From Pseudomonadota bacterium (GTDB lineage: Bacteria > Pseudomonadota > Gammaproteobacteria > Acidithiobacillales > Acidithiobacillaceae), in NCBI GenBank assembly GCA_021840785.1, contig JAKBXD010000037.1:1-13687 (forward strand): a stretch of DNA of 13,687 bases, in the 5' to 3' direction. The translations under genes were made by a program, and so were the position numbers. Shown piece by piece: positions 6,539 to 13,372 of the stretch. The notes under the pieces are model-generated. The model did no database searches and was not told the DNA's origin. It saw only the letters and a program-made list of their open reading frames with translations. The number at the start of each line of letters is the position of its first letter. Position 1 is the stretch's first letter.

Positions 6539-8728
6539 ATGGCAAACCCAAATTTATATCAGATCCCCAAATCCCAGGGGGACATGACCCGCGTGGTCTG
6601 GCCTGCGCTGGGTCTCTTTCTCATTATCACGCTCATCGGCTTTTGGGCGGCAACCGAATACGCCGCCTGGGCCTTTCAATATAACAAGGTCCTGGGTGCC
6701 GCCATGGGGGTACCCTTTGTCTATGCGCCGTGGGACATCGTTGTCTGGAGCCTGAAGTTCGACAAAGGACTTACCGGCCCGGTGCCCCATGTGTTCCAAA
6801 TCGCGCACGCGACGATGGGCGTGTTTGGCCTGCTGGCATTACTCTTTCCCATCGCCTACTCCTACCGGCGCACGCGCAAGCTGGCGAATGTGCAAAACGA
6901 CCTGCACGGCTCGGCGCACTGGGCCAGCGATGTGGAGGTCCACGCCACGGGGCTGCTCCCTTCTCCGCAAAACGCGGGCGGCGTCCTGTTCGGCGCGCAC
7001 ACCATGGAAAACGGCGAGACCTTTTATCTTCGGCACAATGGCCCGGAACATATTCTGGTGTACGCGCCGACCCGCTCCGGCAAGGGCGTCGGCATCGTCA
7101 TTCCGACGCTGTTATCCTGGCTCGCTAGTGTCTTTGTCTACGACATCAAGGGCGAAAACTGGCACCTAACCGCAGGGTTCCGAGAGAAAGTGCTGGGGCA
7201 ACGCTGTATTCGTTTCGCGCCATGGGATCTGCAATCGGCGCGATTCAATCCGCTGGATGAAATCCGCCTGGACCACAATCTGGTGAAAGACACCCAGAAT
7301 ATCTCTACTATGATCGTGGACCCCGACGGCAAGGGTCTGAACGATCACTGGGCGAAAACCGGCTTTGACCTGATGTCCGGCGTGGTGATCTTCGTCAAGT
7401 TGACACCAGAATTGAAAGGCGATGAGCGGTGTCTCTCCACGGTTCAGGCCATTCTCTCCGACGGCGGTCCGATCCGTAAAATCGCGGAACGCATCGAGCA
7501 AGAGAAAGCGGACGCCCGTGACGAGGACGATGACGCCAAAATGATGGCGGGGTTCGCCGCCGTCATGACTTATGTGCGCGATACGGCGCATGAGATGCAG
7601 GAAAACGGACAAGAAACGGACCAATGGCGACTATTCGGCTGGAAGGCGGCCGGCGAGGCGGCGCAAAGCTATCTGAACAAGGCCAGCAACGAGGCTTCGG
7701 GCGTTCTGTCCACTGCCATGAGTTTTTTGAGCGTCTACCGGGATCCGTTGGTGGCGCGAAACACCGCCGTCTCGGACTTCACGCTGGAATCACTGATGGG
7801 TGGACCGGATATCGACGGCAAGCCGTGCGCGAAAAAAACCTCCTTCTATATGGTCAACCCGCCCACCGACGCCGACCGGCTCAAGCCGCTGACCCGTTTG
7901 CTGCTGAACCAGGTGGTGCGGCGACTGACGGAAAGAATGGATTTTGATGAATCCGGCCAGGGGCACAGCGTCTATCCCCATCGCCTGTTGCTGTTGATCG
8001 ATGAGTTTCCCAGTCTGGGCAAGCTGGATGTGTTTCAGAAAGCCCTGGCATTCATCGCCGGATACGGCCTCAAAGCCCTGTTGATCATCCAGAGTAAGAA
8101 TCAGCTTTATGGTGAGTACACGAAAGACGAAGCGATTACGGATAACTGCCACATCCGCATCGCCTACACCCCAAATCGTGTGGATTCAGCGGAAGAGCTT
8201 TCCAAAACCGTCGGAAATTTCACGGCCTCGCACACCCAGCGGCAGTATTCCGGCAACCGGCTGCAGGTGCTTTTGCAGCATGTCAACACGAATGAGCAAG
8301 TCATCCAGCGGCCTTTGCTGACGCCTGAAGAGTTCATGCGGTTACCGGCTACCGATGAGGTGGTTTTCGTGTCCGGCCATGCGCCGATCTATTGCCGGAA
8401 GATTGTTTATTACACCGATCCAGTGCTGAACAAGCGCCGGGCGATACCGCCGCCGGTGCTGTCATTCCCGTCCGGGTCGGTCCCTATTGCCGCCGCAGTA
8501 CAGGCTGCACCAGGCACGGCCGCATCGGTAGGCACGGAAACGGGCGGCAATAATTTGGGGCACGAGGAAGCAGAGGATCCCCGTGCGGTTATTGCCAGGT
8601 TCGTCGGAGCGAATCCGGTTCCGGAAAAATCCCCGAGCCTTGAACCACAAGGGCCGGTGGAGGCGGCAAAAACCCGTGGTATTGAGGAACAGGAAGAGGA
8701 GAAGACCGAAGATGACCCCCTTGCTTAA
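6539..8728 (+). CDS. traG: Type IV coupling protein TraG (VirD4 family ATPase)
   Basis: 729 residues, ATG at 6539 after AAGGAG (6526-6531). TraG/VirD4 proteins bind the relaxosome and pass DNA to the type IV secretion channel, using ATP, at the inner membrane. The N-terminus has two membrane segments (about 21-45 and 88-108) separated by a periplasmic stretch, then basic YRRTRK. The nucleotide site is Walker A PTRSGKG (177-183, with K182) and Walker B LLLLIDEFPSLGK with D488-E489. YDIKGENW (201-208) and the LLIIQSKNQLYG segment are also typical. A Pro/Glu-rich, acidic tail of about 80 residues follows the conserved core. The gene overlaps traF by 17 bp, as expected for coupled translation, and the traG-traF pair is the RP4 order. 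Length and motifs are complete, so it should be functional. Confidence 0.96.
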   Translation: MANPNLYQIPKSQGDMTRVVWPALGLFLIITLIGFWAATEYAAWAFQYNKVLGAAMGVPFVYAPWDIVVWSLKFDKGLTGPVPHVFQIAHATMGVFGLLALLFPIAYSYRRTRKLANVQNDLHGSAHWASDVEVHATGLLPSPQNAGGVLFGAHTMENGETFYLRHNGPEHILVYAPTRSGKGVGIVIPTLLSWLASVFVYDIKGENWHLTAGFREKVLGQRCIRFAPWDLQSARFNPLDEIRLDHNLVKDTQNISTMIVDPDGKGLNDHWAKTGFDLMSGVVIFVKLTPELKGDERCLSTVQAILSDGGPIRKIAERIEQEKADARDEDDDAKMMAGFAAVMTYVRDTAHEMQENGQETDQWRLFGWKAAGEAAQSYLNKASNEASGVLSTAMSFLSVYRDPLVARNTAVSDFTLESLMGGPDIDGKPCAKKTSFYMVNPPTDADRLKPLTRLLLNQVVRRLTERMDFDESGQGHSVYPHRLLLLIDEFPSLGKLDVFQKALAFIAGYGLKALLIIQSKNQLYGEYTKDEAITDNCHIRIAYTPNRVDSAEELSKTVGNFTASHTQRQYSGNRLQVLLQHVNTNEQVIQRPLLTPEEFMRLPATDEVVFVSGHAPIYCRKIVYYTDPVLNKRRAIPPPVLSFPSGSVPIAAAVQAAPGTAASVGTETGGNNLGHEEAEDPRAVIARFVGANPVPEKSPSLEPQGPVEAAKTRGIEEQEEEKTEDDPLA

Positions 8729-9353
8729 AAACGCCCTGTCTTTTTCCTACACCCCATTCACCACCACCCGGCGGCGCCACTGGAAGAGGTTGCTGCCTGT
8801 CGCCGTGATCGGGGCGATTATCGCCGGTGCCGTCACGGCCTGGGATAACGGCAACTGGCGGCTGAACCTCTCGCCTAGCGAGCCAATGGGGATCTGGACC
8901 ATCACGCCGATTGCACAGAGAACCAGGCTGCACGCCGGTGAGATCGTGACACTCTGCCCGCGCCTGCCGTCCGGCTATCACTACGGCTGGCTGACGGACA
9001 AAACCCATGCCGCGAACGCCTGCGCCGATGGCCGCGCACCGTATATCAAGACCATCGCCGCGGGTCCGGGTGACGTGGTCCGCGAGACTGGCCGTGGCGT
9101 CATCATTGACGGCCACCCGCTCCCGGACAGCCGTCCGCTACCGTTTACGACGAGCAAGCCTCAAGTCCGACTACCGCAATGGCGGGGAACCGTCACCCTA
9201 ACGCCTGGGCAGTATTGGGCCTACGGGGCTGGAGACCCGCGGTTCTCGTTCGATTCCCGGTACTGGGGACCATTCCGGCAGGTGCAGGTGCGGGGCGTCG
9301 CCCATCCGGTTGCAGTCTGGAAATATGAGTGGACGCCGAAAACGAGAGATTAA
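8712..9353 (+). CDS. traF: TraF, S26-type pilin maturation peptidase
   Basis: 213 residues from the ATG at 8712, inside the end of traG. One N-terminal membrane anchor (about 27-44) precedes the catalytic part. LSPSEPMGIW contains the S-x-P-x-G signature with S56 as the likely nucleophile, and YIKTIAAGPGDVV supplies K113 as the general base. Their spacing (57) is close to that of Ser37 and Lys89 in RP4 TraF. A late GDPRFSFDSRYWGPF block is the usual third conserved box of this family. In RP4, TraF removes the C-terminal tail of the TrbC pilin and joins its ends to make a cyclic pilin. The presence of trbC at 12829 supports the same job here. The gene is the last of the traG-traF pair and is followed after 10 bp by a terminator. 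Confidence 0.93.
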   Translation: MTPLLKNALSFSYTPFTTTRRRHWKRLLPVAVIGAIIAGAVTAWDNGNWRLNLSPSEPMGIWTITPIAQRTRLHAGEIVTLCPRLPSGYHYGWLTDKTHAANACADGRAPYIKTIAAGPGDVVRETGRGVIIDGHPLPDSRPLPFTTSKPQVRLPQWRGTVTLTPGQYWAYGAGDPRFSFDSRYWGPFRQVQVRGVAHPVAVWKYEWTPKTRD

Positions 9354-9363
9354 TGACAAACAA

Positions 9364-9396
9364 ATAGGCCCTAAAGACTGCTTAGGGCCTATCTTT
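9364..9396 (+). terminator. Terminator hairpin after traF
   Basis: ATAGGCCCTAA (9364-9374) pairs perfectly over 11 bases with TTAGGGCCTAT (9382-9392) around a seven-base loop, followed by CTTT. The T run is short, so it may also work on the opposite strand or as a stabilising 3' end. Confidence 0.7.
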
Positions 9397-9477
9397 CATC
9401 CCCGCATGCGCGGGGCAAAAAACCTTTCATCCACGCATTCGCGGCGCAAACCTTTCATCCCCGCACGTGCGGGGCAA
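9393..9477 (+). repeat. Three spacerless CRISPR-repeat-like hairpin units
   Basis: Three 26-base direct repeats at 9393-9418, 9424-9449 and 9452-9477 all begin CTTTCATCC and end GCAA. Units 1 and 3 differ at two positions, and unit 2 differs from unit 1 at three. Units 1 and 3 form CCCCGC/GCGGGG hairpins (unit 3 is the perfect palindrome CCCCGCACGTGCGGGG). The sequence resembles repeats of type I-E and IV-A CRISPR arrays (TTCATCCCCGC...GCGGGG), but only 5 and 2 bases separate the units, so there are no spacers. No cas gene is in the window. They could be a degenerate array remnant, a set of protein-binding hairpins or part of a 3'-end structure. Confidence 0.7.
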
Positions 9478-9509
9478 GCTTCCTACTACAGCCATTATGC
9501 TTTCACGCA

Positions 9510-9525
9510 TTGACGCACATGTCAA
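9510..9525. promoter_or_regulatory. Short inverted repeat, possible operator
   Basis: TTGACGCACATGTCAA is a perfect 5-bp inverted repeat (TTGAC/GTCAA) with a six-base spacer, about 115 bases before the acidic ORF. It has the size of a small dimeric-regulator site but is short enough to arise by chance. Confidence 0.3.
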
Positions 9526-9579
9526 AAGCCGTGCCGTTTTCCCTTCCATCCACCCCCTCACCACTCTCCAGGACAAACA

Positions 9580-9607
9580 GCAATCAGGTGCCCGGCGTCC
9601 GCATAAA
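9580..9607 (+). promoter_or_regulatory. Shared leader motif, copy C (upstream of the acidic ORF)
   Basis: ATCAGGT at 9583, GGCGTCCG at 9594-9601, then CATAAA. ATCAGG lies 57 bases before the ATG at 9640. A 34-base G-free, C-rich stretch (9537-9570) lies just upstream, as with copies D and E. Confidence 0.5.
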
Positions 9608-9639
9608 TGGCAGATCCACTTTCCAACAGGAGCACTGCC

Positions 9640-9996
9640 ATGTTGACCGCCAAAGACATTCTGGACAAGCACTCTATTGCGGATTACGCCATTATTTATC
9701 TCGGTGACCGCCGCCCATCTCCCGTCATCGACCCGGATACCCGCTATTGCGTGGAGGAAACCCCTGTCCCGGAACTCTGCAAGGACCGGGACGGCAACGT
9801 CATGATCTTCGATAGCGAGGCCCAGGCGTTCGATTTTCGCAAGGCTCTGGGGATTCCATACCCGGTGCTGGCTTTCCATGACCAGCCGCTGCCGGATTTT
9901 GGACCCGACTTCGCGCCGGACATGGACGAGCCGGAAGGTTCCGCGTTTGATCCCGACGAAATGGACATCCCCGACATTGAGGATGCCCTGGCATGA
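9640..9996 (+). CDS. Small acidic protein of unknown function, coupled to the secreted Ala/Gln-rich protein
   Basis: 118 residues from the ATG at 9640, with CAGGAG at 9627-9632. An in-frame ATG at 9607 is rejected because it precedes the ribosome-binding site and overlaps the leader motif. The first ~80 residues look folded (for example DGNVMIFDSEAQAFDFRKAL). The last ~38 are strongly acidic and Pro/Asp-rich, ending DIPDIEDALA. No signal peptide or membrane segment is seen, and I do not recognise the family. Its stop overlaps the next start as ATGA (9993-9996), so the two proteins are probably made in linked amounts. An acidic partner or chaperone for the exported protein downstream, or for a DNA-binding transfer protein, is possible but unproven. 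Confidence 0.7.
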   Translation: MLTAKDILDKHSIADYAIIYLGDRRPSPVIDPDTRYCVEETPVPELCKDRDGNVMIFDSEAQAFDFRKALGIPYPVLAFHDQPLPDFGPDFAPDMDEPEGSAFDPDEMDIPDIEDALA

Positions 9997-11687
9997 AGAC
10001 CACGAACATAAAATCCATGAACAATCTCCGCATTGCGGTGATGTCCGCGCTTCTGGGATCTTCGGTCCTGGCCCCGTGTGGTGCTTCCGCCACCACCGCG
10101 CCCGGTGCAACCGCATCGAATGCCGCCCTTGCCAATGACACCGGGGTTTCCCAGGCCGAAGTGCAGACCGGGAACTCCTGGTTCAACAGCGACCAGAACA
10201 GTACCGGCTACCAGAACAGCGGGCAGTTGCGGACCGGGAATCCTTTGGGCGGACAGTCCCAGGTCCAGGGATCCCTTGCGGCCAGCCAGTCGGCGGCGGC
10301 CACGAATCCGCACCTCGCCAGCGTTCTGGCCCGTTATTACAACCTCTACAACGGCTATTACGACAGTTACCTGACCGATGAATCCCTGGCGTCAGGGTCG
10401 TCGTCCGCCTATTCCGCCTGCGTCGCCAAAGGTGGAACCGACTGCCTCAACAAGTCCAGTTATTACAGCGGACTCGCTGTCACGGCTTACGGTCAGTACC
10501 AGTATTACTACGGACTCTGGAATAAGGACTGGCAACAGCAGCAAGCGATGGAAGCCACCGCCGGCCAGCAGTCCGTACTGGCAGGCAGCACCGCACAACA
10601 GTCTCAACAATCCTACGGCAATTATCAGAACGACCAGAGCACCATGAACGCGGACGCCCAGGCGTCGGCGTCTGATACTCAGGCTGCGAACGCCGGCGAC
10701 AACGCCACCGCCGTGAGTTCCGGCCAGCAGGCGGCATCCAATGCGCTGAACACCATTCAGCAGGAGACGGGGGTCACTCAGAACCAGCAGAACGGTACGG
10801 TCCCCGCCGCTCCCGGTGCATCCCCCTTCTCCTATACTGACCCACTGCAGACCGCCATGGAAAACGCCAATCAGGCAGCCATGCAGGATGCGCAAACCGC
10901 CGTGGTCCAGCAGCAGTATAGTGACAACCGGTCGGCGGCGGCCACCACCGCCGACAACCAGGCGCAGGCGGACGGCGCGGCGGCTTCCGTGGCACCGACG
11001 CCGGAGAGTGCCACGATCTGGTCCACCGGGGCCAGCCTCGCGAGCGGCACGGCGAGTGCTTACCAGCAGGACGCGGACCAGACGGCGGCGACGGCACTGC
11101 AGGCCCAACAGTCGTTTGTCCAGAACCAGAATCAGGCCAATGCCGACGCCATACAGATCGCCAACGATACCAACGCGGCTGCGGAGCAATACGCCCAGCA
11201 GCAAGCGGCCAAGAACGGTGTGACATTCACGGCTCCGACCATATCGGATGCCGCCGTCCAGAACCAGATCGCCCAGGCGCAATCGGCCATCAATGCGGAC
11301 AGCCTCACCGCCGAAGTCCAGGCGGCGAATGCTTACAGCCAACAGCGCATCGCATCGGACATGGCCAGCGATGCCACCACCGCATCGCAGCAGGCTCAGG
11401 CGGCCCAGAGCAATGCCAGCGCGGCGCAGAAGTATTCGCCCTCACTGGCGAAAACCTGGAATGCCGTTGCGGGTTCCGAAACCGCCAGCGCATCCCAGGC
11501 CCAGCAAACAGCACTTTCCGCCACCAGCGCGGCCAATACGGACATCGCCGCCGCCAATGCGGCTGAAGCCAATGCGAAACAGGCGGCAGGGAGCACGGGC
11601 ATGGACAGTGCCGCGATCACGCAGGGACAAAACGCCGCCCAGGCGGCTTTTCAGGCTATTCAGCAAGCCACAGGGGTACCGCAATGA
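9993..11687 (+). CDS. Large secreted Ala/Gln/Ser/Asn-rich protein of unknown function
   Basis: 564 residues. The ATG at 9993 overlaps the preceding stop (ATGA) and has GAGG about 12 bases upstream; a second ATG at 10017 is possible. A signal peptide is clear: NNLRIAVMSALLGSSVLAP, with cleavage after GASA near residue 33. The mature part is dominated by Ala, Gln, Ser, Asn and Thr with few charged residues. A Tyr-rich section (114-174) contains C143 and C151, which could form a small disulfide loop. Residues 175-560 look mostly helical or coiled coil. A short motif recurs, IQQETGVTQ (255-263) and IQQATGVPQ (556-564, the extreme C-terminus), each preceded by a GQ-x-AA segment, which suggests an old internal duplication. 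The gene overlaps trbB by four bases, so it is made together with the transfer ATPase. An extracellular pilus-associated or cell-contact role is inference. Confidence 0.75.
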   Translation: MKTTNIKSMNNLRIAVMSALLGSSVLAPCGASATTAPGATASNAALANDTGVSQAEVQTGNSWFNSDQNSTGYQNSGQLRTGNPLGGQSQVQGSLAASQSAAATNPHLASVLARYYNLYNGYYDSYLTDESLASGSSSAYSACVAKGGTDCLNKSSYYSGLAVTAYGQYQYYYGLWNKDWQQQQAMEATAGQQSVLAGSTAQQSQQSYGNYQNDQSTMNADAQASASDTQAANAGDNATAVSSGQQAASNALNTIQQETGVTQNQQNGTVPAAPGASPFSYTDPLQTAMENANQAAMQDAQTAVVQQQYSDNRSAAATTADNQAQADGAAASVAPTPESATIWSTGASLASGTASAYQQDADQTAATALQAQQSFVQNQNQANADAIQIANDTNAAAEQYAQQQAAKNGVTFTAPTISDAAVQNQIAQAQSAINADSLTAEVQAANAYSQQRIASDMASDATTASQQAQAAQSNASAAQKYSPSLAKTWNAVAGSETASASQAQQTALSATSAANTDIAAANAAEANAKQAAGSTGMDSAAITQGQNAAQAAFQAIQQATGVPQ

Positions 11688-12655
11688 GCACGGACAATTC
11701 ACAAAAGCCGCAAACCCAGGCGCAGGTCTACCGCGAGCGTCAGATGGAAAGTCTGCGCCGCACGCTGGGCGACGACATTCTGGGGTTCCTGAACGACCCG
11801 GCCATCATCGAGATCATGCTGAATCAGGACGGCAGGATTTGGGTGGACGTGCTGGGCCGGGACATGGAGCCCCGCTCGGCGATGGATCCGGTGCGCGCCA
11901 AGATGGTCATTGAGACCGTGGCCTCCATGTTGGATACCAGCATCACCAAGGAGAATCCGATCATCTCCGGGGAACTGCCGCTGGACGGATCGCGCTTTGA
12001 GGCGCAGATACCGCCCATCGTCGAGGCGCCGACCTTCGCCATTCGCAAGAAAGCCCTCCTGGTCTTTACGCTGGATGACTACGTGGCCAAGGGCATCATG
12101 ACGGAGCGGCAGCGGGACATCATTATCGACGCGGTCCGGGAGCGGAAGAATATTCTGGTGAGCGGGGGTACCGGTACTGGTAAAACCACTCTGGCTAACG
12201 CCATCCTGCACACGATTTCAGAAAAAACGCCAGATCACCGAATCATGATCATCCAGGATACCCTTGAGCTGCAGTGCGCTGCGCCCAATGCGGTGTTCTT
12301 CCGCACGTCGGATGAAATCGACATGACCCGGCTCCTGAAATCCACCATGCGCATGCGCCCCGACCGGATCATTGTCGGCGAGGTGCGAGGGAAGGAGGCC
12401 CTGGATCTGCTCAAAGCCTGGAACACCGGACACCCCGGCGGCATCGGCACCGTTCACGCCAACGACGCCCGCGCCGCGCTGGTGCGGATCGGCATGCTGG
12501 TCCAGGAGGCCAATGTGCCGCCCAACCCGGAACTCATCGCCGAAGCCGTCAATATCGTCGTCAGCATCAAGCGCACGTCCACCGGTCGCATCGTTGACGA
12601 AGTGCTGGCCGTAAAAGGTTTTGAGAACGGACGATTTTTGACCGAGTCGCTATAG
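11684..12655 (+). CDS. trbB: TrbB, VirB11-family secretion ATPase
   Basis: 323 residues, starting in an ATGA overlap (11684-11687) with the preceding gene. VirB11-type ATPases form hexameric rings on the cytoplasmic face of the inner membrane and drive pilus and channel assembly. The N-terminal domain (about 20-120) precedes the RecA-like core: Walker [10 protein letters not shown] at 161-169 (K167), the Asp box IIQDTLELQ at 189-197, Walker [21 protein letters not shown] around 224-243, and the His box [14 protein letters not shown] at 247-260. Length is as in RP4 TrbB (about 320). All motifs are intact. In RP4, trbB opens the trb operon; here it follows two unrelated coupled genes and is separated from trbC by 173 bp with a large inverted repeat. 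Confidence 0.97.
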   Translation: MSTDNSQKPQTQAQVYRERQMESLRRTLGDDILGFLNDPAIIEIMLNQDGRIWVDVLGRDMEPRSAMDPVRAKMVIETVASMLDTSITKENPIISGELPLDGSRFEAQIPPIVEAPTFAIRKKALLVFTLDDYVAKGIMTERQRDIIIDAVRERKNILVSGGTGTGKTTLANAILHTISEKTPDHRIMIIQDTLELQCAAPNAVFFRTSDEIDMTRLLKSTMRMRPDRIIVGEVRGKEALDLLKAWNTGHPGGIGTVHANDARAALVRIGMLVQEANVPPNPELIAEAVNIVVSIKRTSTGRIVDEVLAVKGFENGRFLTESL

Positions 12656-12677
12656 CCGCCGCGTCCAGTTCAACACT

Positions 12678-12747
12678 GGTGGTTGGGGGTGGGGGGAGAG
12701 AAAAGTCCTCCGCCCCCCTTCCTTATTTCCCATCACCCCCAACCACC
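12678..12747. repeat. Large inverted repeat between trbB and trbC
   Basis: GGTGGTTGGGGGTG (12678-12691) pairs perfectly over 14 bases with CACCCCCAACCACC (12734-12747). G-runs from 12691 and C-runs near 12713 can extend the stem inward. There is no T run right after it, so it is not a standard terminator. It could protect the trbB mRNA end or act in DNA as a cruciform or G-rich structure. Confidence 0.7.
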
Positions 12748-12768
12748 ACCATCCCCCTCCAAAAAAAC

Positions 12769-12798
12769 GCGATCAGGTCCCCCGGCGTCCGAATACAG
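12769..12798 (+). promoter_or_regulatory. Shared leader motif, copy D (upstream of trbC)
   Basis: ATCAGGT at 12772, GGCGTCCG at 12784-12791, then AATACAG. ATCAGG lies 57 bases before the trbC ATG. It directly follows a 56-base stretch without any G (12713-12768). Confidence 0.55.
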
Positions 12799-12828
12799 GA
12801 TAGGCATCACATCCAGGAGGAAATTGCC

Positions 12829-13200
12829 ATGTTGAAAAAGTGGAAGCAAGAAGTGGTAAACGCTGGCGTACAGTTTGGCGCGGCGGTTCACGACGCCTGG
12901 TTCAAGGCGGGCATGATCATCGGCGTCATCATCCAGGCGGGAGCCGTTCCGGCCTTCGCCACCGGTTCCGGGACTTTGCCCTGGGACGGTCCCATCCAGA
13001 CTTTGACCAGCAACCTCACCGGCCCGGTCGCCACCGGCATCAGTGTCGTGGCGTTCCTGGCGGCAGGCGCCGCGCTGGTGTTCGGCGAGGAGCTGGGCGG
13101 CATCGCCAAGAAAGCCCTCTACGTGGTCCTGGGCATTTCCATGATCGTGTTCGGCAACAACTTCATGAGTGACCTGGGCATCACCGGCGCCATGGTGTAA
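12829..13200 (+). CDS. trbC: TrbC, conjugative pilin subunit (VirB2 family)
   Basis: 123 residues, ATG at 12829 after AGGAGG (12815-12820). The N-terminal part ends in GAVPAFA with likely signal-peptidase cleavage after A44. The mature protein starts TGSGTLPWDGPIQTL and has two hydrophobic helices (about 65-86 and 93-110) separated by the short turn GEELGGIAKK, the layout of TrbC/VirB2 pilins. It ends GITGAMV. Compared with RP4 TrbC it lacks the long C-terminal region removed by the host, and only AMV follows the final Gly that aligns with the RP4 ring-closing Gly. A product of T45-G120 would have 76 residues, near the 78 of the RP4 cyclic pilin. traF at 8712 would do the trimming. The gene stands alone, with its own leader motif and terminator. 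Confidence 0.93.
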   Translation: MLKKWKQEVVNAGVQFGAAVHDAWFKAGMIIGVIIQAGAVPAFATGSGTLPWDGPIQTLTSNLTGPVATGISVVAFLAAGAALVFGEELGGIAKKALYVVLGISMIVFGNNFMSDLGITGAMV

Positions 13201-13222
13201 CCCCACGGTGAAAAGGAAGAAC

Positions 13223-13249
13223 AGGCTCGGGATGTTTCCGGGCCTTTTT
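13223..13249 (+). terminator. Rho-independent terminator between trbC and trbD
   Basis: AGGCTCGG (13223-13230) pairs with CCGGGCCT (13238-13245) with one G-T wobble around a seven-base loop, then a run of five T (13245-13249). It starts 22 bp after the trbC stop codon, an unexpected place for a terminator inside a trb gene cluster. Confidence 0.8.
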
Positions 13250-13264
13250 CTTTCCCTCAACCCC

Positions 13265-13279
13265 TGCCGGGTGCAACCC
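13265..13279 (+). repeat. Dispersed repeat copy between trbC and trbD
   Basis: TGCCGGGTGCAACCC differs from TGCAGGGTGCAACCC at one base. It lies just after the terminator and before leader motif E, the same relative position as the copy at 2458-2474 before leader motif A. Confidence 0.6.
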
Positions 13280-13315
13280 CCACTTCCGCCCTCTACCTGC
13301 CACCACTTCCAAACC

Positions 13316-13346
13316 GCAATCAGGTCCGCGTGCGTCCGTATACCTG
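13316..13346 (+). promoter_or_regulatory. Shared leader motif, copy E (upstream of trbD)
   Basis: ATCAGGT at 13319, TGCGTCCG at 13331-13338, then TATACC. ATCAGG lies 54 bases before the trbD ATG. This copy also contains CAGGT and ACCTG as inverted halves (13321-13325 and 13342-13346). A C-rich, G-poor stretch lies upstream. Confidence 0.5.
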
Positions 13347-13372
13347 ACAGAAGCATTTATTTGGAGACCGGC

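Noticed and set aside
9393..9477. Calling a true CRISPR array
   Set aside because: The repeats are separated by only 2-5 bases, so there are no spacers, and no cas gene is in the window. Annotated as a repeat instead.
9310..9513. 67-codon plus-strand open frame across the traF end and hairpin region
   Set aside because: It overlaps the traF end in another frame, runs through the terminator and repeat units, and has no ribosome-binding site.
10392..11342. 316-codon open frame on the minus strand
   Set aside because: It mirrors the Ala/Gln-rich gene; the Arg/Gly/Val-rich product is the expected antisense reading. The plus-strand frame has a signal peptide and coupled starts.
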